A stretch of 9,225 nucleotides of DNA from Clostridium sp. CAG:575 (GCA_000435535.1 FR884524.1:23589-32813); one strand, 5' to 3'. Positions 1-7,188 are shown, counted from the stretch's first letter. Made by a program: numbers and translations. Notes: generated from the sequence alone by a model not told the origin.

Positions 1-5
1 TGTTT

Positions 6-722
6 TTATTCTATTAAATCAACTGCATTGTCCTCAGTTATTCCATTCAAGTTATAATAAGTATTCGGAATATTCCCAATAATTACATTTTCAATTAATA
101 AAACTTGATTACTTATATTTACAGCTATACCTTCAAATGGTGTTAAAACTTTAACTTGACAATTTACTTGTAAATATACTCTATGCAGTGTCTGATTAAT
201 TCCTTGTGCTATAAATTCACTTCTTAAGTCTGTTTCGACATTTCCTGATGTTGCAATTGTTAATTTAATTTTCGGTCCTTCCCCTGCCAAAAATTTTATT
301 CCTGTAAAGCTTCCTACTGGAATAGATATATTTTCTTTTCCCTTTTCATCTATTTTATTTTGAATTTTTACTGCAACATCAGAAATAATTTCATTTATTG
401 GATTTATATTTGCTCTTATCATTTTGATATTTCCACTATTGTCCTTTTCTATTGTAAATAATTCCTCATATTTATGCTCTCTCATTACATTTGTAGCTTG
501 TTCATTTGAAACAATTGTTGCTATTGCTTTTGCTTTTTCTTCACATAGTGTTTCAAATATTGGTAAAATAGCATTTAAAATTACTTTTACAGTAATTAAT
601 GAAATTATAAAAATAATTATTACTTTTATTAGATATTGTTTTTTTTTGCTCCTTTTGTTTCCAATAGTTGCAAGAAATATCTTTGGAATTTTAATTCTTG
701 GTCTTGAATATATTTTACTCAT
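6..722 (-). CDS. yunB: Sporulation protein YunB
   Basis: The 238-residue product matches the YunB family of Firmicute sporulation proteins, which in Bacillus is made in the mother cell under sigma-E; its biochemical role is not known. A basic N-terminus (residues 1-29) is followed by one membrane segment (about 30-53, VIIIFIISLITVKVILNAIL). The rest should be exposed outside that membrane. Family-like stretches include AKAIAT near residue 64, IPVGSFTG near 133, the GINQTLHR block near 173 and the tail with IIGNIPNTYYNLNG. Length is close to the Bacillus protein (about 250). The ATG overlaps the end of the upstream SPOCS/LysM gene by 8 bases, and no good Shine-Dalgarno precedes it (only an A-rich stretch), so translation is probably coupled to that gene. 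The stop is TAA. Identification is by recognised sequence pattern, not a search. Confidence 0.9.
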   Translation of the reverse strand: MSKIYSRPRIKIPKIFLATIGNKRSKKKQYLIKVIIIFIISLITVKVILNAILPIFETLCEEKAKAIATIVSNEQATNVMREHKYEELFTIEKDNSGNIKMIRANINPINEIISDVAVKIQNKIDEKGKENISIPVGSFTGIKFLAGEGPKIKLTIATSGNVETDLRSEFIAQGINQTLHRVYLQVNCQVKVLTPFEGIAVNISNQVLLIENVIIGNIPNTYYNLNGITEDNAVDLIE

Positions 723-2262
723 AAGTTTTTTCTGTTATTCTTGTATATTTAGGGATAAATAATTTTTGACCTGGAAAGATTAAATTTTTATCTTCTATTC
801 CATTAACTCTTGCAATTCCATCTATTGTACTTCCAAATTCTTTTGCGATTTTCCATAAAGTATCACCTTTTTTTACAATATACATCATTATGCTATAATC
901 TTGTTCTTCTCTTTCCCCATCTTCTTGTATACTATCAATCATATTGATATTTGCTGTTCTGTACATATTTGTGTTTGTTTCCATATCAATGTTACAATTT
1001 ATGTCTCCTCCATCTTGTATTATAAAATCTTTTGATTTTATTTCTAAGCAATTATTTGTATTTAAACTTTCTCCATTCTGTAGATTTTCTACTGTATATT
1101 CAAATGGAATTTTTGTTTCTTTTATGTCTATTTGCATTCTTTGATTTACAAATATAAATCTTAAATTCATTTCTCCTTCATATAATATCTTTGTGTTTAT
1201 CTTATTTTCATTTATAATGTTTGGCTCTACATCTACATCTATTAAACTTTCATTTTCTATATCTTTTAAATTTATTTTTTCTCTTATTTGTTTTATGTTT
1301 TTTACACTCTGTTTTTCTGTCATTGTTAATATTTGTTTTGTTTCAAAGTTCAAATTTTCTGTTGGGCTATACATGTCTTGTATTAAATTTATTTGTTTAA
1401 TTTCATATACACTACATTTTGCTTGTATTTCTATTTCTACATATATTGAATGTTCTTCTTGAGAATTTGGTTTGATTACTATATTTCTTATCTCATAATT
1501 TACATCACATAAATTTTCTTCTGTTACGTCTTGTATGTCTATAAAACCTACTACTGGTATTTTGTAGGTTACTTTATTTATTCTATTATCTTCTGTTAAA
1601 TACATAAATGTTACTTCTGCTTCTGCTTTTGTTAACACTTTGTTATAACTAATTTTGATATCTTTATCAACTAAGTTAATTTCTGCTTTTAAAATTTCTG
1701 CTAAATTGTCTATGCTATCAATTGGAATATTATCTTTTGCATAAATTTTGGTCTCTCCTGAGCCAACTAAAGAATTTACTGTTAGGTCTTCTTTTAAAAT
1801 TTGAATATTATCAGCATTTTCCATGTTGTTAATTATCTCAACTTCTTCCTTTGAATATATTCTGACATTTGCTTCTAGTGTGGCTTTTATACTGATTTTT
1901 CTTCCGTTTAGAACTTTTGCTTCAATTGATTTTATTTTGATGTCTGTAATGTCATCCATCCCTTCTTTGCAGTTTTGAATTCCTATGTTTTCAGAAAAAT
2001 CTAAGCTTGCATTCAATCCTCTTACAGTGTCTTCACTTCCATCAGGCATATACATTATGTAGGTATTTATTGTTCCATCTATACGCATTTTTTCCTCTTG
2101 TACTTCTTTTTTGTAAATTGAGACAACACCACTTGTACAAATTGTGTTTAAAATATCAGGCTTTGAGTCTGGAACAATCATATCACCTTCTGCAAATATA
2201 ATCTCTCTTTTTTCTGCTACTAATTTATTAATACTTAATTTTTCTTTTTGTGTTTCTATCAT
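715..2262 (-). CDS. SipL-like SPOCS (DUF3794) and LysM spore coat morphogenesis protein
   Basis: The 515-residue product has the layout of clostridial SipL: SPOCS/DUF3794 repeats and a C-terminal LysM. I see three SPOCS-like stretches, at roughly residues 18-140, 170-292 and 316-440, each rich in alternating beta strands. LysM lies at about 461-504, starting YIVKKGDTLWKIA and ending LFPGQ/LFIP-like (FPGQKLFIP). There is no signal peptide or membrane segment, so it is probably a mother-cell cytoplasmic protein. In Clostridioides difficile, SipL binds SpoIVA and anchors coat to the forespore, the LysM mediating that contact, and is expressed under sigma-E. The same role here is inference. An AGGAGGT site at 2268-2274, five bases before the ATG, fixes the start. 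yunB overlaps its 3' end, and a small subunit-F-like gene lies 117 bases upstream. Other DUF3794/LysM proteins exist in Clostridia, so strict orthology to sipL is likely but not proved. Confidence 0.85.
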   Translation of the reverse strand: MIETQKEKLSINKLVAEKREIIFAEGDMIVPDSKPDILNTICTSGVVSIYKKEVQEEKMRIDGTINTYIMYMPDGSEDTVRGLNASLDFSENIGIQNCKEGMDDITDIKIKSIEAKVLNGRKISIKATLEANVRIYSKEEVEIINNMENADNIQILKEDLTVNSLVGSGETKIYAKDNIPIDSIDNLAEILKAEINLVDKDIKISYNKVLTKAEAEVTFMYLTEDNRINKVTYKIPVVGFIDIQDVTEENLCDVNYEIRNIVIKPNSQEEHSIYVEIEIQAKCSVYEIKQINLIQDMYSPTENLNFETKQILTMTEKQSVKNIKQIREKINLKDIENESLIDVDVEPNIINENKINTKILYEGEMNLRFIFVNQRMQIDIKETKIPFEYTVENLQNGESLNTNNCLEIKSKDFIIQDGGDINCNIDMETNTNMYRTANINMIDSIQEDGEREEQDYSIMMYIVKKGDTLWKIAKEFGSTIDGIARVNGIEDKNLIFPGQKLFIPKYTRITEKTYE

Positions 2263-2379
2263 TTTTTACCTCCTAAATTTTTTTCTTTATAAATCTATAT
2301 GTTTTTATTTCTATATTATTCCATTTTATTTTATATTCTAGTATATATTAAATTGTTTAGCAGTTATTTACATTGCCTT

Positions 2380-2625
2380 TTATTTTTTTGTTGGTGTTAT
2401 TATTATATTTATATTAGGATCATACTTGTATTGATTTGTTATTTTTTCAGAAAAACTTGCTAATTCGTTTGGTATAATTATTGTTGTATATTCTTGATTT
2501 TTTAGTTCTTCTATTTTTAGATCTATTTGTTCTGGTTCTTCGATTTTATTTATTTCTATTCCTAACATTTGTGGCAATCTATATTGTTTGTTGTCATTTT
2601 TGTATTGTATAAATGTTGCTTTCAT
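2380..2625 (-). CDS. Small protein resembling V-type ATP synthase subunit F
   Basis: The product is 81 residues, soluble, with no membrane segment or signal peptide. The order of elements recalls subunit F of V/A-type ATPases: a short strand, then LPQMLGIEINKIEEPE (about 18-33), a helix (about 34-44), a buried strand TTIIIPNELA (about 47-56), a helix, and a final strand NINIIITP. Real V-ATPase F subunits are usually about 100 residues and sit with other ATPase subunits. None are present here, so this is probably a paralogue with another job, or the resemblance is only of fold. GGAGGAA at 2631-2637 supports the ATG. It points the same way as the SipL-like and yunB genes downstream and may share their transcript, though 117 bases separate it from the next gene. 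No function is assigned; the gene itself is well supported, the family link is weaker. Confidence 0.7.
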   Translation of the reverse strand: MKATFIQYKNDNKQYRLPQMLGIEINKIEEPEQIDLKIEELKNQEYTTIIIPNELASFSEKITNQYKYDPNINIIITPTKK

Positions 2626-2671
2626 ATATCTTCCTCCATTCTTTTCTTTATGTATTTTGCTTGTTTTTAAT

Positions 2672-2700
2672 TTGCATTATTCATTTTTTTATGCTATAAT
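2672..2700 (+). promoter_or_regulatory. Promoter (sigma-A type, extended -10) for the 46-codon ORF
   Basis: TTGCAT at 2672-2677 and a perfect TATAAT at 2695-2700 are separated by 17 bases. TGC directly before the -10 gives an extended -10 element. Transcription would start near 2707, about 35 bases before the ATG at 2742. The same arrangement is seen before rpsT. Confidence 0.7.
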
Positions 2701-2741
2701 ATTTTTATTATTTTTTCTTTTTGAAAGGAGATTTTTGCATT

Positions 2742-2882
2742 ATGTTTGAAAAATTATTTGAAGCCTGTGTGATTCGGTTGAAAGAAGATTTAAAAATAAT
2801 TAATTTTCTTACTTTAACGTGGTTCTATTCAGATGAATGGGAAATTGCTAAGGCTATTGCTTCTAATAGGAGAAAAAAATAA
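2742..2882 (+). CDS. Uncharacterised 46-residue protein with its own transcription unit
   Basis: This short ORF starts MFEKLFEACVIRLKEDLK and ends ASNRRKK, with TAA at 2880-2882. Support is contextual: AAAGGAG at 2724-2730 sits 11 bases before the ATG, a strong promoter lies upstream, and a GC-rich terminator begins 13 bases after the stop. The protein would be soluble, with an amphipathic first half, an aromatic patch (WFYSDEW, residues 27-33) and a basic C-terminus (RRKK). It has no cysteine pair, membrane segment or recognised motif. It uses GCC, CGG, ACG and AGG codons that are uncommon in the neighbouring AT-rich genes, which could mean a recent origin or a non-coding function. Alternatively the transcript is a small RNA of about 210 bases and the ORF is incidental. 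I do not recognise a family. Confidence 0.55.
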   Translation: MFEKLFEACVIRLKEDLKIINFLTLTWFYSDEWEIAKAIASNRRKK

Positions 2883-2895
2883 TTAAAAACATCAA

Positions 2896-2922
2896 CCCAC
2901 CTGGTAAGGTGGGCTTTTTTTT
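2896..2922 (+). terminator. Rho-independent terminator after the 46-codon ORF
   Basis: CCCACC (2896-2901) pairs with GGTGGG (2908-2913) around a six-base loop. A cytosine and then eight T residues (2915-2922) follow. The stem is much more GC-rich than its surroundings, and it separates the small ORF from the rpsT promoter, which starts ten bases later. Confidence 0.9.
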
Positions 2923-2931
2923 CAAAAATGC

Positions 2932-2960
2932 TTGCATATTATGGAAATTTGTGTTAGAAT
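2932..2960 (+). promoter_or_regulatory. rpsT promoter (sigma-A type, extended -10)
   Basis: TTGCAT at 2932-2937, a 17-base spacer and TAGAAT at 2955-2960 form the promoter, with TGT before the -10 giving an extended -10. The predicted start near 2967 leaves a leader of about 37 bases before rpsT. It has the same -35 hexamer and spacing as the promoter 260 bases upstream. Confidence 0.7.
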
Positions 2961-3003
2961 AATTGATGTTATAGTGTAATATAGACTAAAAGGAGGTGCA
3001 AAC

Positions 3004-3270
3004 ATGCCAAATATTAAATCAGCTAAAAAAAGAGTTAAAGTAATTGAAAAGAAAACTTTAAGAAATAATATGATAAAATCTGCTTACAAAACAGCAGTTA
3101 AAAAATTCGAACAAGCTATAGAAGCTGGAAATATGGATGAAGCAAAAGTTTTATTCTCAGAAGCTACTAAAAAAATTGATCAAGCTTGTACAAAAGGTGT
3201 TATTGTAAAAAACACAGCTGCTAGAAAAAAATCTAGTTTATCTAAAAAATTAAATGCTGCAATGGCTTAG
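3004..3270 (+). CDS. rpsT: Small ribosomal subunit protein S20 (bS20)
   Basis: The 88-residue product is ribosomal protein S20, a primary binder of 16S rRNA in the body of the 30S subunit. The family pattern is clear: [13 protein letters not shown] at the N-terminus, a lysine-rich helical body with [15 protein letters not shown] (about 21-35), and the conserved end [21 protein letters not shown]. The length is typical of the family. AGGAGGT at 2991-2997, six bases before the ATG, fixes the start. The gene has its own promoter and is closed by a strong terminator, so it is probably monocistronic. It is often found near sporulation or translation genes in Firmicutes, but no functional link to the flanking genes follows from this sequence. 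Confidence 0.98.
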   Translation: MPNIKSAKKRVKVIEKKTLRNNMIKSAYKTAVKKFEQAIEAGNMDEAKVLFSEATKKIDQACTKGVIVKNTAARKKSSLSKKLNAAMA

Positions 3271-3306
3271 TGCAAAATAAAAATTATGCATAGTTTTTAT
3301 TAATAG

Positions 3307-3342
3307 AAAAAGAATTTCTAAATCTGTTAGAAATTCTTTTTT
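3307..3342 (+). terminator. Rho-independent terminator after rpsT
   Basis: AGAATTTCTAA (3311-3321) pairs perfectly with TTAGAAATTCT (3327-3337) around a five-base loop. The stem is extended by an A-tract on the left and a run of six T on the right (3337-3342). The A/T symmetry means it could also stop transcription on the minus strand. Confidence 0.9.
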
Positions 3343-3469
3343 GTTATATTTACTATTAAACACTTGTAGTTTTATTACTGTCTACTTTGTATATTGAACT
3401 TTATTTTGTGGTTTTTATTTCCATTGATTTTTATATGTATCAATGTTAATATTTGTATAGGTGATACAT

Positions 3470-3721
3470 ATGTTTAAAAAAATTATTAATTCTTTTAATA
3501 ACTTAGATAAATTAACAAAGATAATTATGAGCAATGGTTTAATATTCTCTGCTTTTATCGGTTTGGTTGCTATTGTTCTTCTTGTTACATATAATTTTTC
3601 TTTTACTTTTCCTATTCTTTTTACTATTGGTTTTGTTTTATTTAGATTGAGTTTAATTTTTGGAATAGAGTTTGTTATTTGTGGTTTTGTCGTTGATGGA
3701 ATTAAAAAGCAGATGATATAA
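3470..3721 (+). CDS. Small two-helix membrane protein, function unknown
   Basis: The 83-residue product has an amphipathic, lysine-containing N-terminus (1-19), a first membrane segment at about 22-41, and a second hydrophobic stretch at about 46-76 that is long enough for one long or two short helices. The end is GIKKQMI. By charge, both ends probably lie in the cytoplasm. I chose ATG 3470 because AGGTGAT (3459-3465) sits four bases before it. A GTG at 3461 in the same frame lies inside that ribosome binding site and is unlikely to be the start. A possible promoter is TTGATT (3424-3429), 17 bases, then TAATAT (3447-3452), but it would give almost no leader. It lies behind the rpsT terminator and converges on gatB. 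The codon use matches its neighbours. I do not recognise a named family. Confidence 0.75.
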   Translation: MFKKIINSFNNLDKLTKIIMSNGLIFSAFIGLVAIVLLVTYNFSFTFPILFTIGFVLFRLSLIFGIEFVICGFVVDGIKKQMI

Positions 3722-3723
3722 TC

Positions 3724-3822
3724 AAATAAACCACAGGGGACGTTCTTAAATTGGTTGAAATATTTAAATATACTTTTTTAAATATTTTCAACCAATTTAA
3801 GAACGTCCCCAATGGTTTATTT
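3724..3822. repeat. Near-perfect 99-bp palindromic element at a convergent gene junction
   Basis: Twenty-five bases at 3736-3760, beginning GGGGACGTTCTTAAATTGG, are repeated exactly in inverted orientation at 3786-3810. With a one-base bulge the stem continues (3761-3768 with 3777-3785) to a loop of about eight bases at 3769-3776. Outside this core, separated by two unpaired bases per side, AAATAAACCA (3724-3733) pairs with TGGTTTATTT (3813-3822). The right outer arm contains the gatB stop codon (3817-3819). There is no T-run, so it is not a normal terminator, although such a hairpin could block readthrough from both sides. It looks like a REP- or MITE-type element of the kind spread by TnpA-REP or other transposases acting in trans; that origin is inference. 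Confidence 0.85.
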
Positions 3823-5253
3823 ATTTAATTCTGCCAAAAACATTTCATTCAACATTTTTGGATTTGCTTTTCCCTTAGTTTCTTTCATAGCTTGTCCTAC
3901 TAAAAATCCTAAAGCTCTATCTTTTCCTGCTTTATAATCTGCAATTGATTGTGGATTTGCTTCTAATATTTTTAGTACTACTTCTTTAATAGCTCCCTCA
4001 TCTGAAATTTGAATCCAGCCTTTTTCCTTAATTATTTCTTCTGGATCTCTTGGATTTTCAAATAATTCTTCTAATACCTTTTTACCAATACTTGAACTTA
4101 TTGTTCCTTTATCTATTAATATAACTAGTTTTCCTAATTGTTTTCCATCAAATGGTATAGCAATTGGTTCAGTTTCTGTCTCGTTTAATATTCTTGAAAT
4201 ATCAGATATAATCCAGTTGTTAACGGCTTTCGGATTATTACATACTTTTATAGCATCTTCAAATAAATCTGATAAGTACTTTGATGCTGTGATAATATTG
4301 GCATCTTTTTCTGATAATTCATATTCTTTTAAATATCTTTCTTTTCTGCTTTCTGGTAATTCTGGTAGTGTTTTTTTGATGTTTTCAATATATTCATCTG
4401 AAAGTTTTATTGCTACTAAGTCTGGGTCTGGAAAATATCGATAATCTTGTGCATCTTCTTTATCTCTCATTGGGAATGTTTTTCCAGATACATCATCCCA
4501 TCTTAATGTTTCTTGTTCTATTTTTCCACCATCTTCTAATACATCAATTTGTCTATCAATTTCATATTCAATAGCTCTTGTAATACTTCTAAATGAGTTC
4601 ATATTTTTCATTTCTGTACGTGTACCAAATGGTGTTCCTGGTTTATGAACAGATACGTTAACATCTGCTCTTAAAGAGCCTTCTTGCATTTTACAGTCTG
4701 ATACTTCAATATATTCTAGTATTGATTTTATTTTTTTCATATATGCTTCTACTTCTTCAGCACTTCTTAAATCTGGTTCAGAAACCATTTCTATTAAAGG
4801 AACTCCAGCTCTATTTAAATCAACTAAGCTTCCTCCTCCAAAGTCATCATGATTTAATTTTCCTGCGTCTTCTTCTATATGAATTCTTAATAATCTAATT
4901 TTCTTTTTTCCTTCTGGTGTGTCTATTTCAACATAACCATGTTCACAAAGTGGTTTATCGAATTGAGATATTTGATAAGATTTTGGTAAATCTGGATAGT
5001 AATAATTTTTTCTATCATTTTTACTATCTCTTGATATTTCACAATTTGTAGCTAATCCTGCTTTTACAGCATATTCAACTACTTTTTCGTTTAATACTGG
5101 AAGTGTTCCTGGCATTGCCATACATATTGGGCATACATGTGTGTTAGGTGCTGCTCCAAATTCTGTTGGACATGAGCAGAATATCTTTGTTTTTGTTGAA
5201 AGTTCAGCATGCACTTCTAGTCCTATTATAACTTCATAATCACTTCTTGGCAT
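3817..5253 (-). CDS. gatB: Asp-tRNA(Asn)/Glu-tRNA(Gln) amidotransferase subunit B
   Basis: The 478-residue GatB is the tRNA-binding and kinase subunit of GatCAB. It phosphorylates Asp- or Glu- attached to tRNA(Asn) or tRNA(Gln), then amidates it with ammonia from GatA. The N-terminal cradle domain (to about 290) starts YEVIIGLEVHAELSTKTKIF and has the zinc-type cysteines C26, C28, C41 and C44. Other family blocks are YYYPDLPKSYQISQFD (from about 85), IHIEEDAGKLNHDD, DLNRAGVPLIEMVSEPD and MQEGSLRADVNVSVH. A helical domain and a YqeY-like tail (about 400-478) follow. The length is typical. GGAGGA around 5261-5266, about eight bases before the ATG, supports the start. gatA lies 135 bases upstream, a large gap for this operon that is filled by a degenerate repeat. 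A palindrome covers the stop codon. Confidence 0.97.
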   Translation of the reverse strand: MPRSDYEVIIGLEVHAELSTKTKIFCSCPTEFGAAPNTHVCPICMAMPGTLPVLNEKVVEYAVKAGLATNCEISRDSKNDRKNYYYPDLPKSYQISQFDKPLCEHGYVEIDTPEGKKKIRLLRIHIEEDAGKLNHDDFGGGSLVDLNRAGVPLIEMVSEPDLRSAEEVEAYMKKIKSILEYIEVSDCKMQEGSLRADVNVSVHKPGTPFGTRTEMKNMNSFRSITRAIEYEIDRQIDVLEDGGKIEQETLRWDDVSGKTFPMRDKEDAQDYRYFPDPDLVAIKLSDEYIENIKKTLPELPESRKERYLKEYELSEKDANIITASKYLSDLFEDAIKVCNNPKAVNNWIISDISRILNETETEPIAIPFDGKQLGKLVILIDKGTISSSIGKKVLEELFENPRDPEEIIKEKGWIQISDEGAIKEVVLKILEANPQSIADYKAGKDRALGFLVGQAMKETKGKANPKMLNEMFLAELNK

Positions 5254-5278
5254 CTAATTTTCCTCCTTTTGAGACACT

Positions 5279-5421
5279 TGGGACGTTGCAAATTTGTTCC
5301 ATTATTTTTGTCGTTTCTTGTCTAAATTTATTTTATTTTGTCCTTTTTGTTTTTAAATTATTTTTTCTTCTTTTTTCGACATTTTTCTTCATATTTTATG
5401 GTACGTTTTGTGACTGTCCCA
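5279..5421. repeat. Degenerate inverted repeat between gatA and gatB, related to the 99-bp palindrome
   Basis: The left end at 5279-5305, starting TGGGACGTT, and the reverse complement of 5395-5421, starting TGGGAC, agree at about 17 of 27 positions without gaps, including TGGGAC and CCAT. The left arm also resembles the arm of the element at 3736-3760 (GGGACGTT, then a matching AA.TT.GTT pattern). The middle, about 90 bases, is T-rich and has no ORF on either strand. The right end lies inside gatA and encodes its C-terminal tail. I read this as an old, decayed copy of the same palindromic family. The alignment was done by eye on AT-rich sequence, so confidence is moderate. Confidence 0.5.
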
Positions 5422-6888
5422 TTTGTCCATATCTGGTTTATAATTTTCTCTAAATTTAATTTGTTGTTCTAATGTATATGCTGCATTTAAAATTGTTTCT
5501 TCTTGGAATTTATTTCCTATTAGTTGCATTCCTATTGGCATTCCTTGTTTGTCAACTCCTACTGGTATTGAAATTCCTGGAAGTCCAGCAATATTTACAG
5601 ATACTGTGCAAATATCTGCTAAATACATTTCTAATGGATTATTTGATTTTGAACCAATATCAAATGCTACTGTTGGTGATGTTGGGGTTAATATAACATC
5701 ATATTTTTCAAATGCTTTGTTAAATTCATTCATTACTAGAGTTCTAACTTGTTGCGCTTTTTTGTAATAAGCATCATAATATCCTGAAGATAATACATAT
5801 GTTCCTAAAATTATTCTTCTTTTTACTTCTTCTCCAAAGCCTTCGCTTCTTGATTTTTTATAAATTTCTTTTAAATTCTTGAATTCTGGTGTTCTATATC
5901 CATAGCGAATTCCATCGAATCTTCCTAAGTTTGAACTTGCTTCTGCACATGCAATTATATAATATGTTGCTAGTGAATATTGAGCTACATCTAAAGAAAA
6001 TTCTTCTATTTCTGCTCCTAATTCTTTGTATTTTTCAATTGCTTTTTGTAACGTTTCTTTTACTTCTGCATTTATTCCTTCTCCAAAGAATTCTTTTGGA
6101 ACTCCTATTTTCAAACCTTTCACATCATTTTTTAATGCTTTTGTATAATCTTTTTTATCCATATCTTCTGATGTTGTATCTTTTTCGTCATGTCCTGCAA
6201 TTAGATTTAACAACATTGCACTATCTTGTACATCTTTTGTTATTGGTCCAATTTGGTCAAGTGATGATGCAAATGCTACTAATCCATATCTTGAAACTAG
6301 TCCATATGTTGGCTTTAATCCTACAACTCCACAGAAGCTTGCTGGTTGTCTGATTGATCCACCTGTATCTGAGCCAAGTGCCCAAGGCACTAAGTTTGCT
6401 GCAACTGCTGCTGCTGATCCACCTGATGAGCCTCCAGGTACTTTGTTTAAGTTCCATGGATTTTTTGTTTTTTTGAAATATGAATATTCTGTTGATCCTC
6501 CCATGGCAAATTCATCCATATTTAGTTTTCCTAAATTTATCATATTTTTTTCTTTTAATTTTTCCATTACAGTTGCATCATATGGTGATGTAAAGTTTTC
6601 TAACATTTTTGATGCACATGTTGTTTTTATTCCTTTTGTGCATATGTTGTCTTTTATTCCTATTGGAATTCCTGCAAATTCCCCTGTAATTTCTCCATTA
6701 TCTATTTTTTCTTGTATGTCTTTTGCTTGTTCTACTGCTTCATCTGTTAATATTGTAATAAATGCTTGTACATCTTTTTCTTTTTCATTTATTCTGTCAA
6801 CATATGCTTTTGTTATTTCTGTTATTGTAAGTTCTTTATTTTTTAATTTTTCTCGCAATTCATGTACTGTTAATTCTGTAATATCCAT
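5389..6888 (-). CDS. gatA: Asp-tRNA(Asn)/Glu-tRNA(Gln) amidotransferase subunit A
   Basis: The 499-residue GatA is the glutaminase subunit of GatCAB and has the amidase signature fold. It hydrolyses glutamine and channels ammonia to GatB. The Ser-cisSer-Lys triad is visible as K79 (GIPIGIKDN), S154 ([10 protein letters not shown]) and S178 ([11 protein letters not shown]), the same numbering as in the Staphylococcus aureus enzyme. The downstream block [20 protein letters not shown] is also characteristic. GGAGGGA at 6894-6900 precedes the ATG, and gatC ends only 12 bases upstream, so the two are cotranscribed. The family usually ends near residue 485-490. Here about twelve extra residues, ending [10 protein letters not shown], follow, and they are encoded by the arm of a degenerate repeat. 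The catalytic core is intact, so the enzyme is probably functional. Confidence 0.97.
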   Translation of the reverse strand: MDITELTVHELREKLKNKELTITEITKAYVDRINEKEKDVQAFITILTDEAVEQAKDIQEKIDNGEITGEFAGIPIGIKDNICTKGIKTTCASKMLENFTSPYDATVMEKLKEKNMINLGKLNMDEFAMGGSTEYSYFKKTKNPWNLNKVPGGSSGGSAAAVAANLVPWALGSDTGGSIRQPASFCGVVGLKPTYGLVSRYGLVAFASSLDQIGPITKDVQDSAMLLNLIAGHDEKDTTSEDMDKKDYTKALKNDVKGLKIGVPKEFFGEGINAEVKETLQKAIEKYKELGAEIEEFSLDVAQYSLATYYIIACAEASSNLGRFDGIRYGYRTPEFKNLKEIYKKSRSEGFGEEVKRRIILGTYVLSSGYYDAYYKKAQQVRTLVMNEFNKAFEKYDVILTPTSPTVAFDIGSKSNNPLEMYLADICTVSVNIAGLPGISIPVGVDKQGMPIGMQLIGNKFQEETILNAAYTLEQQIKFRENYKPDMDKWDSHKTYHKI

Positions 6889-6900
6889 TTTTGTCCCTCC

Positions 6901-7188
6901 TTAGTTTATTACTTTTGGTAATTTAAACATATTTTGTTCTTTAGATGGTGCATTTTGTAATAATGCTTCATTATCTTCAAATATTTTGATTTCATCTTTT
7001 CTAAATACATTTTTCTTTTCATTTGCACCTATTGTAACATTTAATCCATCAACTGGTGCATTATTTACTATTTCTGCAAAATTTAATATATCTTCTAAAT
7101 TTGTTGCATATTTTTCTATTTCGTCTTCTTTTATTTCTAAGTTTGCTAACTTTGCAATGTGTAGAATTTCTTCTCTGCTAACTTTCAC
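6901..7188 (-). CDS. gatC: Asp-tRNA(Asn)/Glu-tRNA(Gln) amidotransferase subunit C
   Basis: The 95-residue GatC wraps around GatA and stabilises its contact with GatB; it has no catalytic residues of its own. Family pattern: EEILHIAKLANLEIKEDEIEKY at the N-terminus, a helix leading to ILNFAEIVNNAPVDGL (about 49-64), and the C-terminal FRKDEI...LLQNAPSKEQNMFKLPKVI. The length is normal. The start is GTG at 7188; GGAGGA at 7198-7203 lies at proper distance and no ATG fits better. It is the first gene of the gatCAB order, 101 bases after aspS and 12 bases before gatA. A promoter-like sequence directly upstream may give it transcription in addition to that from the aspS leader. Confidence 0.96.
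   Translation of the reverse strand: MKVSREEILHIAKLANLEIKEDEIEKYATNLEDILNFAEIVNNAPVDGLNVTIGANEKKNVFRKDEIKIFEDNEALLQNAPSKEQNMFKLPKVIN

Noticed and set aside
2263..2379. CATATAGAT on the minus strand upstream of the SPOCS/LysM gene as a sigma-E -10
   Set aside because: No matching -35 at the right distance was found, and the -10 itself is imperfect.
2668..2694. On the minus strand GCATA, 15 bases, CAAATTA, similar to a sigma-G/sigma-F promoter for the 81-residue gene
   Set aside because: There is one mismatch in the -10, the sequence is AT-rich, and known yunB and sipL regulation is by sigma-E, so the sigma class does not fit expectation.
5254..5388. Possible short genes in the gatA-gatB gap on the minus strand
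   Set aside because: Only a nine-codon frame and an ATG frame running out of phase into gatB are present, neither with a ribosome binding site.
5889..6353. Open plus-strand frame of about 150 codons opposite gatA
   Set aside because: It is leucine-rich shadow coding from the AT-rich complementary strand, with no ribosome binding site; gatA is certain on the other strand.
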